Source of the DNA: Megachile rotundata
Taxonomy: Eukaryota; Arthropoda; Insecta; Hymenoptera; Megachilidae
NCBI RefSeq assembly: GCF_050947335.1
Contig: NC_134983.1
Location: 1,674,001-1,738,000, forward strand
Reading direction: 5' to 3'
DNA: 64,000 nucleotides
Positions 1 through 12,200 of this stretch are shown piece by piece. Made by a program: the position numbers and the translations under genes. Position 1 is the stretch's first letter, and each line of letters begins with the position of its first letter. Below the pieces are notes generated by a model. The model searched no databases and was not told the origin of the DNA. It worked only from the letters and a program-made list of their open reading frames with translations.

Positions 1-141
1 GAAGATGCAGTCGTTACATTTACGTATATTACCAGATATATGTATAATGGTTCGTATTCTTTCTCAGGATTTATTAATTTCCAATACGCCATACCACAAT
101 CAACTGGTTATTGGCAGCAACATTTACTGAGGTATTTTTAA
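1..141 (+). pseudogene. C-terminal ORF fragment inside the dispersed repeat
   Basis: An open frame enters from the window edge and stops with TAA at 139-141, immediately before the repeat arm. Its 46 residues match, with few substitutions, the end of the ORF on the minus strand at 16531-16821. They include the shared motifs SFSGFINFQYAIPQS and GYWQQHLLRYF. The protein family is not recognised. Because the same ORF sits at the same place in two copies, it belongs to the repeat's core rather than to a host gene. Whether it was once an element protein or a captured fragment cannot be told. Confidence 0.5.
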
Positions 142-1494
142 TTTTGCGCCGCCTTCGAAAAGGTTGAAATGTATTTAATATACTACCTAACGAGTAAATA
201 GGTTTCATTCATATATGTGACGTAATTGTATGATTGAATGAAATAGGAATTACTTCATTAGGAAATAGAAATTATTTTATACTTTTTAGTGCATTTCGAA
301 GTCGGTGTATTTTTTTTCTTAAAATTATTTTATTTCACGCTTTTTAGTAGAATGGGGAGAATTGTATAGGATACTGTGAGACAGTTCTTCCGGGCTTTTT
401 TTTTTGTCTGCGTAAATGCCATGAGCATAATTAAGTAAAAGACAACATGGATATTCGTTTTTCAATTTTGTTTGCAACAATAATCCTTTGCAACTAAAAA
501 ATGAAAAAAATTTTGGTAATGGTATCAATGGGGAGTCAGACTCTACAAGATGCGAAAGGCTTTGTTCCGATCGGATCACCCACCTAGGAAAAAACCGGCG
601 AACGTGCATAGAAAAAAAAATCAAGGACACTCTTTCAGGGACAAGTACAATCTAATTACATCATGATTGAGGGTGTTTCATCCATTTGTTCTTTGTTAAC
701 TTTCTTTGCAAAAATTTACTGCGCATGTGTATCTCTTACGGTTTAGAACTGCGCAAGGGTCAAAGTAGCCGTAAAATAATAGCAGATCCTACGCAACAAA
801 TTTTCTAACAAATCAAATTGATGCATTTTTAGAACGATACGGAGACTACCAAGCAATGGGAATAATACACCAACGTCAACGTGAACTCATCTTGCTGTAT
901 AAGTCGCGTGTCAGAGCGGTAAAGCTTAGTTAGTGTTTTGGTACAGTGCATTATAATTGCCCTTTCTTGTCTTTCCCGTGCATAGCGGGGCATTCCACTA
1001 ATTTTAATAACAATAGTTTGTCGCTAATATCTCAAAAACAAAAGCTTTCCGTCAATTATGCAAGAGGAAAAAGTTGTCCAGAACCACGCCCCTAACAACA
1101 TATTCGAAGGACATTAAAATCGTTCGAAGTTGATTTCAAAAGTTAATAACAATTTTTCGCTAATATCTCGAAAACAAAAGCTTTCCGCGAAATTTGTATA
1201 TGAACAAAATTGTTCAGAATCATGTCCGTGATAAGATATCAAAAGAGCACTAAAATCGAGAAAAGTTTATTTCAAAAGTTGCCGGTTTTTTTGCAATAAC
1301 AATACTTTGCAATTAAAAAATGAAAAATTTTTTGATAATGGTACCAATGAGGAGTCAGCACCTACCAGATGCAAAAGATTTCATTCCGATCGCTCCATCC
1401 AGCTAGGCGTAATCGGCGAACATACATAGAAAAAAAAAAAAAAAAAAAAATACTGATCAAACTGAGTAACCTCCTCCTTTTTCGAAGTCGGTTA
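1..1494 (+). mobile_element. High-copy dispersed repeat, copy A (truncated by window start)
   Basis: After a short ORF tail (1-141) comes an arm of about 180 bp (150-330) that recurs in inverted and direct form at 2945-3146, 3165-3370, 16351-16525, 16975-17190 and 62968-63148. The arm is followed by about 1.1 kb holding two diverged copies of a ~160-bp subunit (about 470-640 and 1290-1440); each runs through an ATGAAAAA, a 'ggtaccaatg' motif and a 'ggcgaac' motif to an A-run. The copy ends in a 'cgaagtcggtta' tail at about 1494. It is nearly identical to 16975-18276, so amplification looks recent. The superfamily is not recognised. Confidence 0.75.
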
Positions 1495-2944
1495 AGGAAA
1501 TATCGATATTTAAGTAGAGAATTATTTATATAACAAATTTCTGTTTTTATTTATTCTGCTATTCTATATCAAAACTGGAAATCAATTATGTAATTATTTA
1601 TTTCATGAGAAATAGAAAAAAATAGGTTATTTCTACAAATTATTTCTAACTCGCCAAGAACACAAGATATTGCAGTTTCTCTTATTGTAATCATGGTTTA
1701 CCCGATTTTTAATCAGGTTCAACTTTAGTACATTATCAGCCTTAGTTCAAGAATCCTTACTTTTATGTCAGAGAGAAATCGAATTTTTGTTAAATATTTT
1801 GGATAAAATGAGTAATTGTTTGAATACCTATACAACGTCGCTCACACATCTAATTGTACATCTGTATAAAGTTATTTTAATAAATTCGTAACGTTTTTGA
1901 TTTTGTAATTTTTAAATGCATTTATGAAGTAACATATGTATAATTTTAACTCTCTCTTGGACGATTAATTTTATATTTACGTATGCGCCTTATAAATATA
2001 TTTCTGCATAAATTTTGTATACCGAAAGTATTCTCGAAGCAATTATCTTTGCAGACAATTATACAAGTACAGCCACCTACGTGGAAAACATGCAACATGA
2101 TTAGATCCATATAATGTTTCAAATTAAAATATTTTAAAAACCAAGGCTTATTTTGCAAAAACCCATGGAGGTTTTGTAATGCCATATGCGCATAAAAATT
2201 TTAATGTATTATTACTTCAAGAGAGATATACACAGCCGTTCTTTTTCTTGTTAAATTAAATTGAAAATAGAATAGTCCAATCCAGTACAAGGACAGATGA
2301 GGTCAGACTATTTCTGCGTAGGAGTGCAGGAGGAAAGGCAGTGGCACTATTTTAAACTTTTTAATTTATAGTGATCAAATGTTACGACGTATTTTATCTT
2401 TATTACGAATTGGACGTCTCTTTGTGATGAATTTTTAATGATTCATATCCTTTTAAGGAATAACAAGAGACAACTAATATTTTTCGGAACTCAAATGTAA
2501 GAGTGACCTTGGCAACATATATCAAGGTTAAAGCTGCCTTGCCTAAAGTAAATATGCATTATACATATATTTAGCCAAATAGTTTCAAAGTACTAAAATG
2601 AACATTATGATAATAAAATTAAATGAATGTTGTTTTGAAAAAAATATTAAATTAGTAAAAGCTACCTAAATATTTGAATATTCGTTCTTATTTCTATTAT
2701 AGTCATTAAAAACTGAAAATACTGAAAACAGTTCCAATCATTTTCTATTTTTTATTTAGAATAGAAATTACAGAATATTTCTTAGTATATTAGAATGTTG
2801 TATAATTTATAAAAATAATAATTATATACTTAAATATCAAATTCAATCAAAAGTTCATGTAAAGATCGACAAATATATTATATGTATGTATACAAAGAAT
2901 AAGCACGTATAGGGCTGCATTAAGACCTTCAAAAGCCGTAACAC
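1495..2944. other. Gene-free AT-rich stretch
   Basis: No supported gene. The open frames here are short, AT-rich and show no domain. The only structure noted is a ~90-bp segment at 2205-2296 that recurs at 5755-5846. Confidence 0.6.
2205..2296 (+). repeat. Short dispersed repeat, copy 1
   Basis: A segment running from 'attattacttcaa' through 'cttgttaaattaaattgaaa' to 'acaaggaca' matches 5755-5846 in the same orientation, with a near-identical ~50-bp middle. No terminal inverted repeats are obvious. The family is unknown. Confidence 0.7.
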
Positions 2945-3375
2945 TTAAAAAGCGTGAAATAAAATAATTTTAAGAAAAAAAATACGCCGACTTCGAAATG
3001 CACTAAAAAGTATAAAATAATTTCTATTTCCTAATGAAGTAATTTCTATTTCATTCAATCATACAATTACGTAACAGATATGAATGAAACCTATTTACTC
3101 GTTAGGTAGCATATTAAATGCATTTCAACCTTTTCGGAGGCGAAAATACTGAGGTATTCTTAATTTTGCGCCGCCTCCGAAAAGGTTGAAATGCATTTAA
3201 TATGCTACCTAACGAGTAAATAGGTTTCATTCATATCTGTTACGTAATTGTATGATTGAATGAAATAGAAATTACTTCATTAGGAAATAGAAATTATTTT
3301 ATACTTTTTAGTGCATTTCAAAGTTGGCGTATTTTTTTTCTTAAAATTATTTTATTTCACGCTTTTTAGTGGAAT
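2945..3375. repeat. Near-perfect ~430-bp palindrome of two repeat arms
   Basis: The arm at 2945-3146 is repeated in reverse orientation at 3165-3370 with only a few mismatches. The spacer is under 30 bp and includes 'actgaggtatt'. That spacer is the edge of the ORF-bearing core seen between the arms at 16531-16974, so this copy looks like a core-deleted derivative. Such a palindrome can extrude a cruciform and is normally unstable. Confidence 0.85.
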
Positions 3376-4078
3376 GGGGAGAATTGTATAGGATACTGTG
3401 AAACATTTCTTACATAACAATACCAAAGAATAGGATTTTGCAATAACAATAGTTATTATACATGTATACTGATTTTCGGCCGACAAGACGTGTTTGTAGA
3501 AACAGTAGAAAATCGGCGACTACATGTTGACTCATACACCACCAGAGACACGAAGGCGTACGCAGAATTCGATATATTAGTAACAATAGTTTTTCGCTAA
3601 TAACTCAAAAGCTAAAGCTTCCCCTTAATTGCGGATAAGGAAAAAGTTGTTCAGAATCGTGCCCCTGATAACATATTAAAAGGACATTAAAATCGTCCAA
3701 AATTGATTTCAAAAATTTTCAACAATTTTTCACTAATATCTCGAAAACTAAAACTTTCCGCGAAATTTGTATATGAACAAAATTGTTCAGAATCATGTCC
3801 GTGATGAGATATTAAAAGCGCACTAAAATCGAGAAAAGTTTATTTCAAAAGTTGCCGGTTTTTTTGCAATAACAACACTTTGCAATTAAAAAATGAAAAA
3901 TTTTTTGGTAATGGTACCAATGGGGAGTCAGAACCTACCAGATGCAAAAGGTTTCGTTCCGATCGGTGCATCTAGCTAGGCGTAATCGGCGGGCACACAT
4001 AGAAAATAATAATAATGAAAAAAAAAAAATATATACTGATCGAATTGAGTAACCTCCTCCTTTTTCGAAGTCGGTTAA
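3165..4078 (+). mobile_element. High-copy dispersed repeat, copy B
   Basis: The arm is followed by a shorter, more diverged version of the internal region of copies A and C. It has one clear subunit (about 3860-4030) and the same terminal motif ('cctcctcctttttcgaagtcggtta', described in parts elsewhere) ending near 4078. It diverges from the other copies between about 3410 and 3590, where unrelated sequence replaces the segment found at 380-1000 in copy A. Confidence 0.75.
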
Positions 4079-4079
4079 A

Positions 4080-6252
4080 AATATTTCAGTACCTCCTTAT
4101 AAATATATCTAATTTAAAATATAAACCGTAAATTCATTTTTTAAGATATGTTTTGGGACAAAAATTTTAGGGCATAGGAATATTTGAATTTTGGGATTTT
4201 GGAATTTTTAAATCATTAAAGTTACAGGTTTTAGAATTTTAATACTTTAGAAGTTTAATATTTTGAAGTCTTGAGACTTTAAGACAATGACAATTTGAAA
4301 AAATAATATTTTGAGTTATTGGTATTTCGGAAGTGAGACTCGAAGCTTTAAAGTTTTTGAGGCTGTAGGAAATATGATCCATGGTAAACTTAGTTGTGGA
4401 AAATTTGTGTAATAATACCCTTTCCTTAATATCTTAAACACGTGTTTATTTCACTTAATGGTTAATTCAATTCTAAATATGTACATAAATATTATTTATT
4501 TGAATTTTAACTTAAAGATCGTCATAGGAAGCTATTGGTGCGTAGTGTACAATATCCTTTTAGCCGTGATTCATATAACCGAAGATATATATACTCGTGA
4601 CGAGTTGAAATTTATGCAGATAAACAAGTAGAGTTTACAGTAATGGTATTTCAGCGACTTGTTATTCCCATAACGGTAAAAACGTGACAGGTACAACAGA
4701 AGCATAGTAGTCGGAAGGAAGGGAAACCTGTACTCCTCGCTTGCTTTCTTGAGGCCATGATTGGTAGTGTTCGTTAGTATTCGTCTAACTGTTGCATTGG
4801 ATAGTTTCAATACTTTGCGTTCGTTCATAGTACCTTTTTGATAATCTTTGAAAGAATAATACAAATTGTGATCGAATGTAACCAACACTACATCTTTAAA
4901 GGCATCAAGAAAGGTAGGTCTTTTGAAATGGTGAATCACCGTTCACAATTATATTGTAAGATGGCACGTTTTTTGATTAACCATTGGCCATTTCATCATG
5001 CAAAAATTGATAAATAATTATTAAGATAATAATTTAACGAATGAAAAAATGAAAGATTGTCGAACATCGCCTTTTTTTTGTCTCTTTATGGTTACATGTG
5101 GTTAATAATTTCCTATATCATGAAAATTGGTACGAATCTCTAAATCGGGTTTCGGGGACTTGTAGAATGTACAATATAAACTTCTGCCGTACTACTTTCT
5201 AACTAATAAGTAGATTCTGTTGAGTAGGCTATTTGAAAAAATAAAATTCTCTTTTTGTTAAAAAGAATATGTTTTATGTTGAATTTTCAGTTAATCAAAA
5301 CAATATAATATACCAACGATTAAAACAATTAATATACATACAGATTATACAAATCAATAACATTTTTTTTTGTATGTCAAGTAGGTATAAATTAATATTT
5401 TACAAAATTATAAGCTCTGAATATTGTGATAATTTAACTTCTTATATTATATGTCATTTGTTCCTGTTTTTTGCATAAATAATTAATATACATTAATGCA
5501 GTTTTATAGTATGTACATTAACATACTGCTTGATATAATTATCTTCAAATCGGTTAATTATTTATTGAATAAGTGGTCTTCAAATATTGTAAGCATACAT
5601 ACATATCTGATCTCTAAACATGATAAAGATAGAAATATTTCATTAATATTTTAAATTATAAAATTATTTTATAAATTATAAGCAATTTATTTACTTAATA
5701 CAATCATAAATTTATGATATGTACAAATTTTTCAGACATGTTTATCATTGCAGCATATTATTACTTCAAAAAAAATTTTTACACCTGTTCTTTTTTCTTG
5801 TTAAATTAAATTGAAAATAGAATAGTCCAATCTATTACAAGGACATTTATTAATTTTATGTTATACTTCAAGTAGTAATCTAATGGTATTTAATTATTTA
5901 TACTTAAAACAAAAATTAATGGTTCTCTTTGTTAAACATTTTAATATTTCAAAATAAGTATGTAAATAAATTACTTGTGTTTTTGTAGGGAAGTACATCT
6001 GTAATTACCAATGGAGGAGCCAGTTAGATATTTCAAAATATTGCTTATTTATGTATTATAGTTATAAAAGACTTAAACTTACAGATTACTTATTTACTTT
6101 GTGTAAATATGTATTTATAAAAATCAAAATTTTTAAAGAAGTAAAAATTATTAAATTAAAATTGTATTATGTAGTCAAATTTTAATAATTACAATGAATT
6201 TCTTCAATTAAAAATGAGGTTAATTCACATAAATTTTACAGAACTAACAAAA
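4080..6252. other. Gene-free AT-rich stretch upstream of the TEP gene
   Basis: No supported gene. A 122-codon minus-strand ORF (4571-4939) lacks any recognisable domain. The short repeat copy lies at 5755-5846. The TEP promoter must fall in the last few hundred bases, but no convincing core promoter motif stands out in this AT-rich context. Confidence 0.5.
5755..5846 (+). repeat. Short dispersed repeat, copy 2
   Basis: Same orientation and near-identical middle as 2205-2296, including 'cttgttaaattaaattgaaa' followed by 'atagaatagtccaatc'. The family is unknown. Confidence 0.7.
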
Positions 6253-9200
6253 ATGGATTGGCAGTGGTTCATTCTTTTTAGTTACATGATGATAAGTGCA
6301 AATGCAGAATCGTAAGTATGTCTTTATTTTATTGATTGCATTAATTTATTTCTCGAAACAATAATTATTATTTAAATTAACAGTTAATCAAATAATCTAA
6401 TATTTGAATGTGTTAAAAGATTTTATAGTATAATAGCCCCAAAAGTGGTCCGACCTGATTCAGAATATCATGTAGCAGTGAGTACCACTGGAATATCAGT
6501 AACATCAGAAATATACATTGAATTAAATGGATTACTTAATAATGGAGAAATATTCAATGTTTCTCAAATTACAAATGTGCAACCATATTCTACAAGAATT
6601 TTACAGTTTGATGTAAGTATACTTACATTTATAAATATTTTCCTGAAATAAAATGATGTGTAATTATAAACTTTCTTCACAATTTTAGGTCGGCGATATT
6701 ATCCCTGGTAAATACCAACTAGTTGCACGTGGACTGTCTGGAATAGATTTTTCAAATTCAAAACCTATTGAATATATACATAAAAGTTACTCAGTCTTTA
6801 TTCAAACTGATAGAGCAATTTATAAGCCAGGAAATAAAGTTATGTTCAGATGTATTTTATTGAATTCAAGATTAAGACCTACATTAGATAGACTAATGGA
6901 CGTTCATATTATGGTAAAATACTTTTAAACAAATGTCACATAGTAAATAAAAGAAATGATAAAAAGTACATGACTCTCCTATAGGATGGGAAAGGAAATA
7001 GAATCAAGCAGTGGGTTCGTCCATCTGTAACACATGGCATCTTTAATGGAGAAATTGAACTATCTGTGTCACCAGTTTTAGGTGTTTGGAAAATCGTGAC
7101 TAATATTGGTGATCAAACTTTTGAAAAGGAATTTGAAGTTGCTGAATATGTTCTTCCTAATTTTGAAGTGACTGTTAATACTCCTAAACATGTTACATTT
7201 AAAGATTCAAAAATTACAGCAACAGTTTATGCTAAGTAAGTTAATTGCTATATTTTAATAAATCTATTTTATTTTTTAAACATAACCAAGATTGTTAATA
7301 ATAATTTATTTTCTGTTTTGTAATTGTGACAGTGATAATGATGTTATTTAATGCACAATTTATTATTTTAATATTCCCATAAAAAGTTTGATAAAAATTA
7401 TTTATTTCAAAGTGCAAATCATTTAGGTATACTTATGGCAAACCAGTAAAAGGAGAAGCAACAATTACAGCACATCCAGATATTTTTTCTGGTGTTATTC
7501 AACCAATATATCAGCAACCTGTGCGAAAAGTGCTTCCCATTGATGGAAAAGTAGTAGTCGATTTCGATATTCATTCTGAACTTAGGTACCTAATTTAATA
7601 ATAAATTCTTAAATACTTATTAGAGAATGCTAAAAATTTAATTTTGTTATATTTTTAATAGGTTAACTGATGATTTTGAAAGACCAGTTATGATTGATGT
7701 TACAGTAGAAGAATCTTTAACTGGTAGAACACAAAATACTTCTACTCAAATAATACTCCATAAACATAAATATAAAATGGAATTAATAAAAACGTCGGAA
7801 TATTATAAACCGGGTTTAAAATATACGGCATTTGTATGTACATAAATGAAACGAAAATGAGTTTTTAGTACTGCAAATGTAACTTTACAATTTGAATATA
7901 AAACAAAATTATTTTAGATAAAATTGACGTATCACGATGGAACACCGGTACAAGATGATAAGAATCCTGTTTTAATAATGTATGGATATACTTACAATCA
8001 GTCTGCATACACCAATATTACTGGTATGTTAGATAAAAATGGAATGATACAGCTCGATTTCTATCCACCAAAGTCTAAGGATAGCAGTTCATTTCCTTTA
8101 AATATTGAGGTAAAATATAATAAAGTATCATAGTAGTATCTAATAAATCTTTGTAGTAAAAATGGTACATTTTTAATGTTGAAATTTATTGAAATTATAT
8201 TAATTAGTTGAAATTAAACTAATAAATAAAATGTTTAAAACAGGCACAATATTTAAATCTTCGAGAGTGGTTTCCTTCTACAAATCAGGCCGTGTCCTTA
8301 AGTAATGAATATATTCAAGCTATATTAAAAACTAAAAAACCCACGGTATGTCTTATTTTAAATCATTTTAGATATATTAAAAACAATAATCATTACATAT
8401 TTTCCTTTCTTTTAACAAGGTTAATCAAGAAGTGGAAATTGAAGTAAATTCTACAAGTCCATTGAAATATATTAGTTATGAAATATTCGGACGTGGTGAT
8501 ATATTGGATGCAGGTTCTATTTATGTACAAAATAAATATACGACAGTTTTTACGTAAATATTTCACAAAGTGTAATAATTATATTCTGTTTGTTACTTAC
8601 TCATTGCAATTAAAATATATCGTAGGTTTGTAGCAACATATGTTATGGCTCCTACTGCACATGTGATTGTATATTATATAGGAAATGATGGAGAAATTAT
8701 TGCAGATGCTTTAGATGTAGAACTTGAAGAAGTCCTCCAGAATTTTGTAAGTTTATTAATAACGATTATAATTATTTTATTTATATATTAATATTATATT
8801 TCTCATTTAAGGTTGATGTTAAAGTTGCTCCTGAAGAAGTTGCGCCAGGAGAAAATGTTAATTTAATCATTACTTCAAAACCAAATTCATATATTGGACT
8901 ATTAGGTGTGGATCAAAGATCTATTTTGCTGAAATCTGGAAATGATATTTCATATGTAAGAAATTTATAGATAATTTTCATTAATTAAAATTTTATTTCA
9001 AATATAAAGTATTACAAAATACTTTATTTTATAGGAACAAGTGTACAAAGAGTTAAAATCGTATGATTTGGTACAAGATTCACCTTATGCAGATTCAATT
9101 TTTGATCGATTTTTATGGAGTCCTGGTTCAGCTACTGCAAACGACGTTTTCAAGGTAAATAAATTATACTCTATTTTCATAGGTTTTTTTATCGTTCGTA

Positions 9201-12200
9201 TAAACAATTTATATATTGTGCTGTTTATTAGGAAAGTGGTGCTATAATTATAACAAACGGATACGTTCATGAAAATTTTCCAATTCGTAAGTAAACTCAA
9301 ATAACTTGTTATACAACTTCTTAATTTACTACTAATAATAACTTACTCATCCCATATATATGACCTTCAAACATTTGTCTAATATCATAACATACTAGTC
9401 AACAATATTCGATTGATTTGTAATGTAGCATGAAAGGTTTATTCTTGAGTTTAGTACCATATATAATACTTTCTATCAATTCTTTAGCTAATACCAGGTA
9501 TTTATTATTAACAAGGCTTATATCTGTATAGTATACTACAGATCTGATTTAGAGTCGCCCGGCTTTACAACCGCTGTTGGAAGTTCAAGTTCCATTGCAT
9601 TGCCATCAGAGAAGATGAAAATACGCAAGAATTTCCCTGAAACTTGGCTTTGGCAAACGCTTGATGCTGGGTAATGCAATTGAAAATTTTTACCTGCTGA
9701 GAACACTTTTTTTATAATTGAAACAACACTCGTTAATTTATAATTCGTTATCTAAGTATTATAGTACTTAAATATTAGTTGTTTAAAAGCATACAATACA
9801 TTTTACCATTGTTAAGTTATTAACATTTATAAAGGTATATAGGGTATTTAACAAATGATATGATGTTGCTTTATGGTGATGGTTTTATCATAATTAACGT
9901 TTCCCTTCTCATTCAACTCTTGAACCATATCTAATTATAATATGCCATTCTATTGCATCTATTAAGATATAAAAATTATAACCTTCTAATTAAAATTTAA
10001 TAAAAAGTTAGATTTACTTTAGTAGAAGTTTTATGTTATTCTTTATTATTTCGTTTATTGATCTGATGTAATACAACATATAGGCTTCGATTGCAGGACA
10101 ACCAGGAATATTGGAAGGTAGAATAACAGGCTCTTCTCACGGGGCATCTACACTTCGACCAGATCTTGGTCCACCTGTTACGCACAAACTAGCAACACGA
10201 CCACCATTGGCAGGTCCTTATGCCTTCTCTCGCATTCCACCTCCTGTTTGGAACAAGCCCCGTGTATTCCTAATGCATGACATCTTAAACACCTGGCTTT
10301 TTACAAACTTCTCTTCAGGGTATTTATTTCCATATACTTTCAATTTACGAAGCTTTACACACTTGCTTTATATATATACAGAGGCATCATTATAAATTTT
10401 TGTAGGATAGTGAGTAAGGAAAGAGTGGAAAGTGTAGGATTCAGGATATTTATATAATTATGAAAAATTTAATTTTAAATCTTATACATTTAAAAAGAAA
10501 TTATTTTGGAAACTATAAATAAAATATTAAAAATAACTAAAATAAAACCTTCTTTGATTGCCATTTCTGCGGTCTGAAATTCTAGACGAATAAATATGCG
10601 ATGTCTGATATGGACCGTATCTGTAATGACGACTCTGTATATACATACTTTGACAAATCATATTTATGCAACATCGCTTTATTTTGTACAGATTACTTCT
10701 ATGTATATTAAAACTCTGGGATATTCTGGGTATTTATGTATGATTGGCACATAGTCACTGTTAAAACATAACATGTTGTATTTCTTGAATTATTAATTTT
10801 TCATATTACACACAAAATGTTATTTAATTTTAATTAGATGGTTAAATATGTACAAAGAGTATATATTTTTAAGAATAATTTTATTATTAGAATTTATTTA
10901 TAGATTTATTTTATCATATAATTATGTTTGTTTTCATAAATCTTTACTTATGTTAGTAAAACAAATATAAAATTTAACGAGAATTTACGTTAATTTTATA
11001 TGAAAGTTTGAAGTTTAAACTTTTATAAGCAGAATACAAATAAAACATAAACATGTAAATTAAAATTAGGTATGATGGACGAAATGAACTGAAAAGAAAT
11101 GTACCTGATTCAATCACGTCATGGGTGTTAACGGCATTTTCTGTAAATGATGTTCATGGACTGGGCCTCATACAGGAACCACGAACGGTAATTACAAAAT
11201 TAATAAATAAATCATTCACATAATTACTATTGTACAAAAAATAAGAAAAAAGTATATCTTTTTATAGTTAAAGGTTTTTAGACCATTTTTTATAACGATG
11301 GATCTTCCTTATTCTGTAATTCGAGGAGAAATTGTTGCAACACAAATTGTGGTGTTTAATTATATGAACAAAGATGTTGTAGCTGAAGTACTGCTAACAA
11401 ATGAAGGTCAATTTGATTTTGCAGAAATTTCCAATGAAGTACATGATGTACCAAGTAAGATTTAGATAATTCAAAATATATTATAAGATTAATATATTAA
11501 ATGATCATCAATTCTTGTATAATATTTTAGAATTAGAATTGTATCGTAAAAAAAAAGTAACTGTAAAAGCTAATTCTGGTAGTAGTGTATCCTTTATGAT
11601 TATACCACGAGAACTGGGGTATATTGTGATTAAAACAACTGCAAATAGTATTTTGGCTGGTGATAGTATTGAACGCAAATTGTTCGTTAAGGTAATATCT
11701 CTTGAGTTATTATTTTTTTTTATTAATTATGAACTGAAAATAAGATATACTATGTTTTGTAAATACATATGCAGGCTGAAGGAGAGACGCAATACATTAA
11801 TAAAGCTACATTCTTGGATCTTAGAAGTACAACGAGTACATCTACTAATTTAATGGTTGACATACCTAAAAATGTTGTATCAGATTCAGAGCATGTTGAA
11901 ATTTCTGCCGTAGGTAAGGATTTTTCGTTATTCAGTTTTTTTATTAAAGCAAATAAATTATTTAGTGTCACTAAATTAAGAAAATATAAAATTATTTGTA
12001 TTCAATTCAGACAAACCAGTATATTAAATACAAATTATAAAACATTGAAATTAATATTAAACTACATTTTATCAGGTGATATTTTGGGTCCGAGTATTTT
12101 AAATTTGGCAAATTTAATCAAGTTGCCATCTGGTTGTGGAGAACAAAATATGTTAAATTTTGTTCCAAACATAATGATATTAAATTATCTTAAAGTAAGT

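Noticed and set aside
325..630. 101-codon minus-strand ORF, repeated at 17168-17467
   Set aside because: It lies antisense across low-complexity parts of the dispersed repeat, and its frame is set by A/T runs. Both copies exist only because the repeat copies are nearly identical.
1946..2185. 79-codon minus-strand ORF
   Set aside because: AT-rich, no domain, no splice context.
4571..4939. 122-codon minus-strand ORF
   Set aside because: Composition is not clearly protein-like and no motif is recognisable. It could be a decayed element gene but nothing supports that.
10620..10731. Possible third TEP alternative exon ending TCTGG|GTATTT
   Set aside because: The donor context matches exons A and B, but no available acceptor gives the required phase without a stop codon, and the peptide lacks the shared C-terminal motif.
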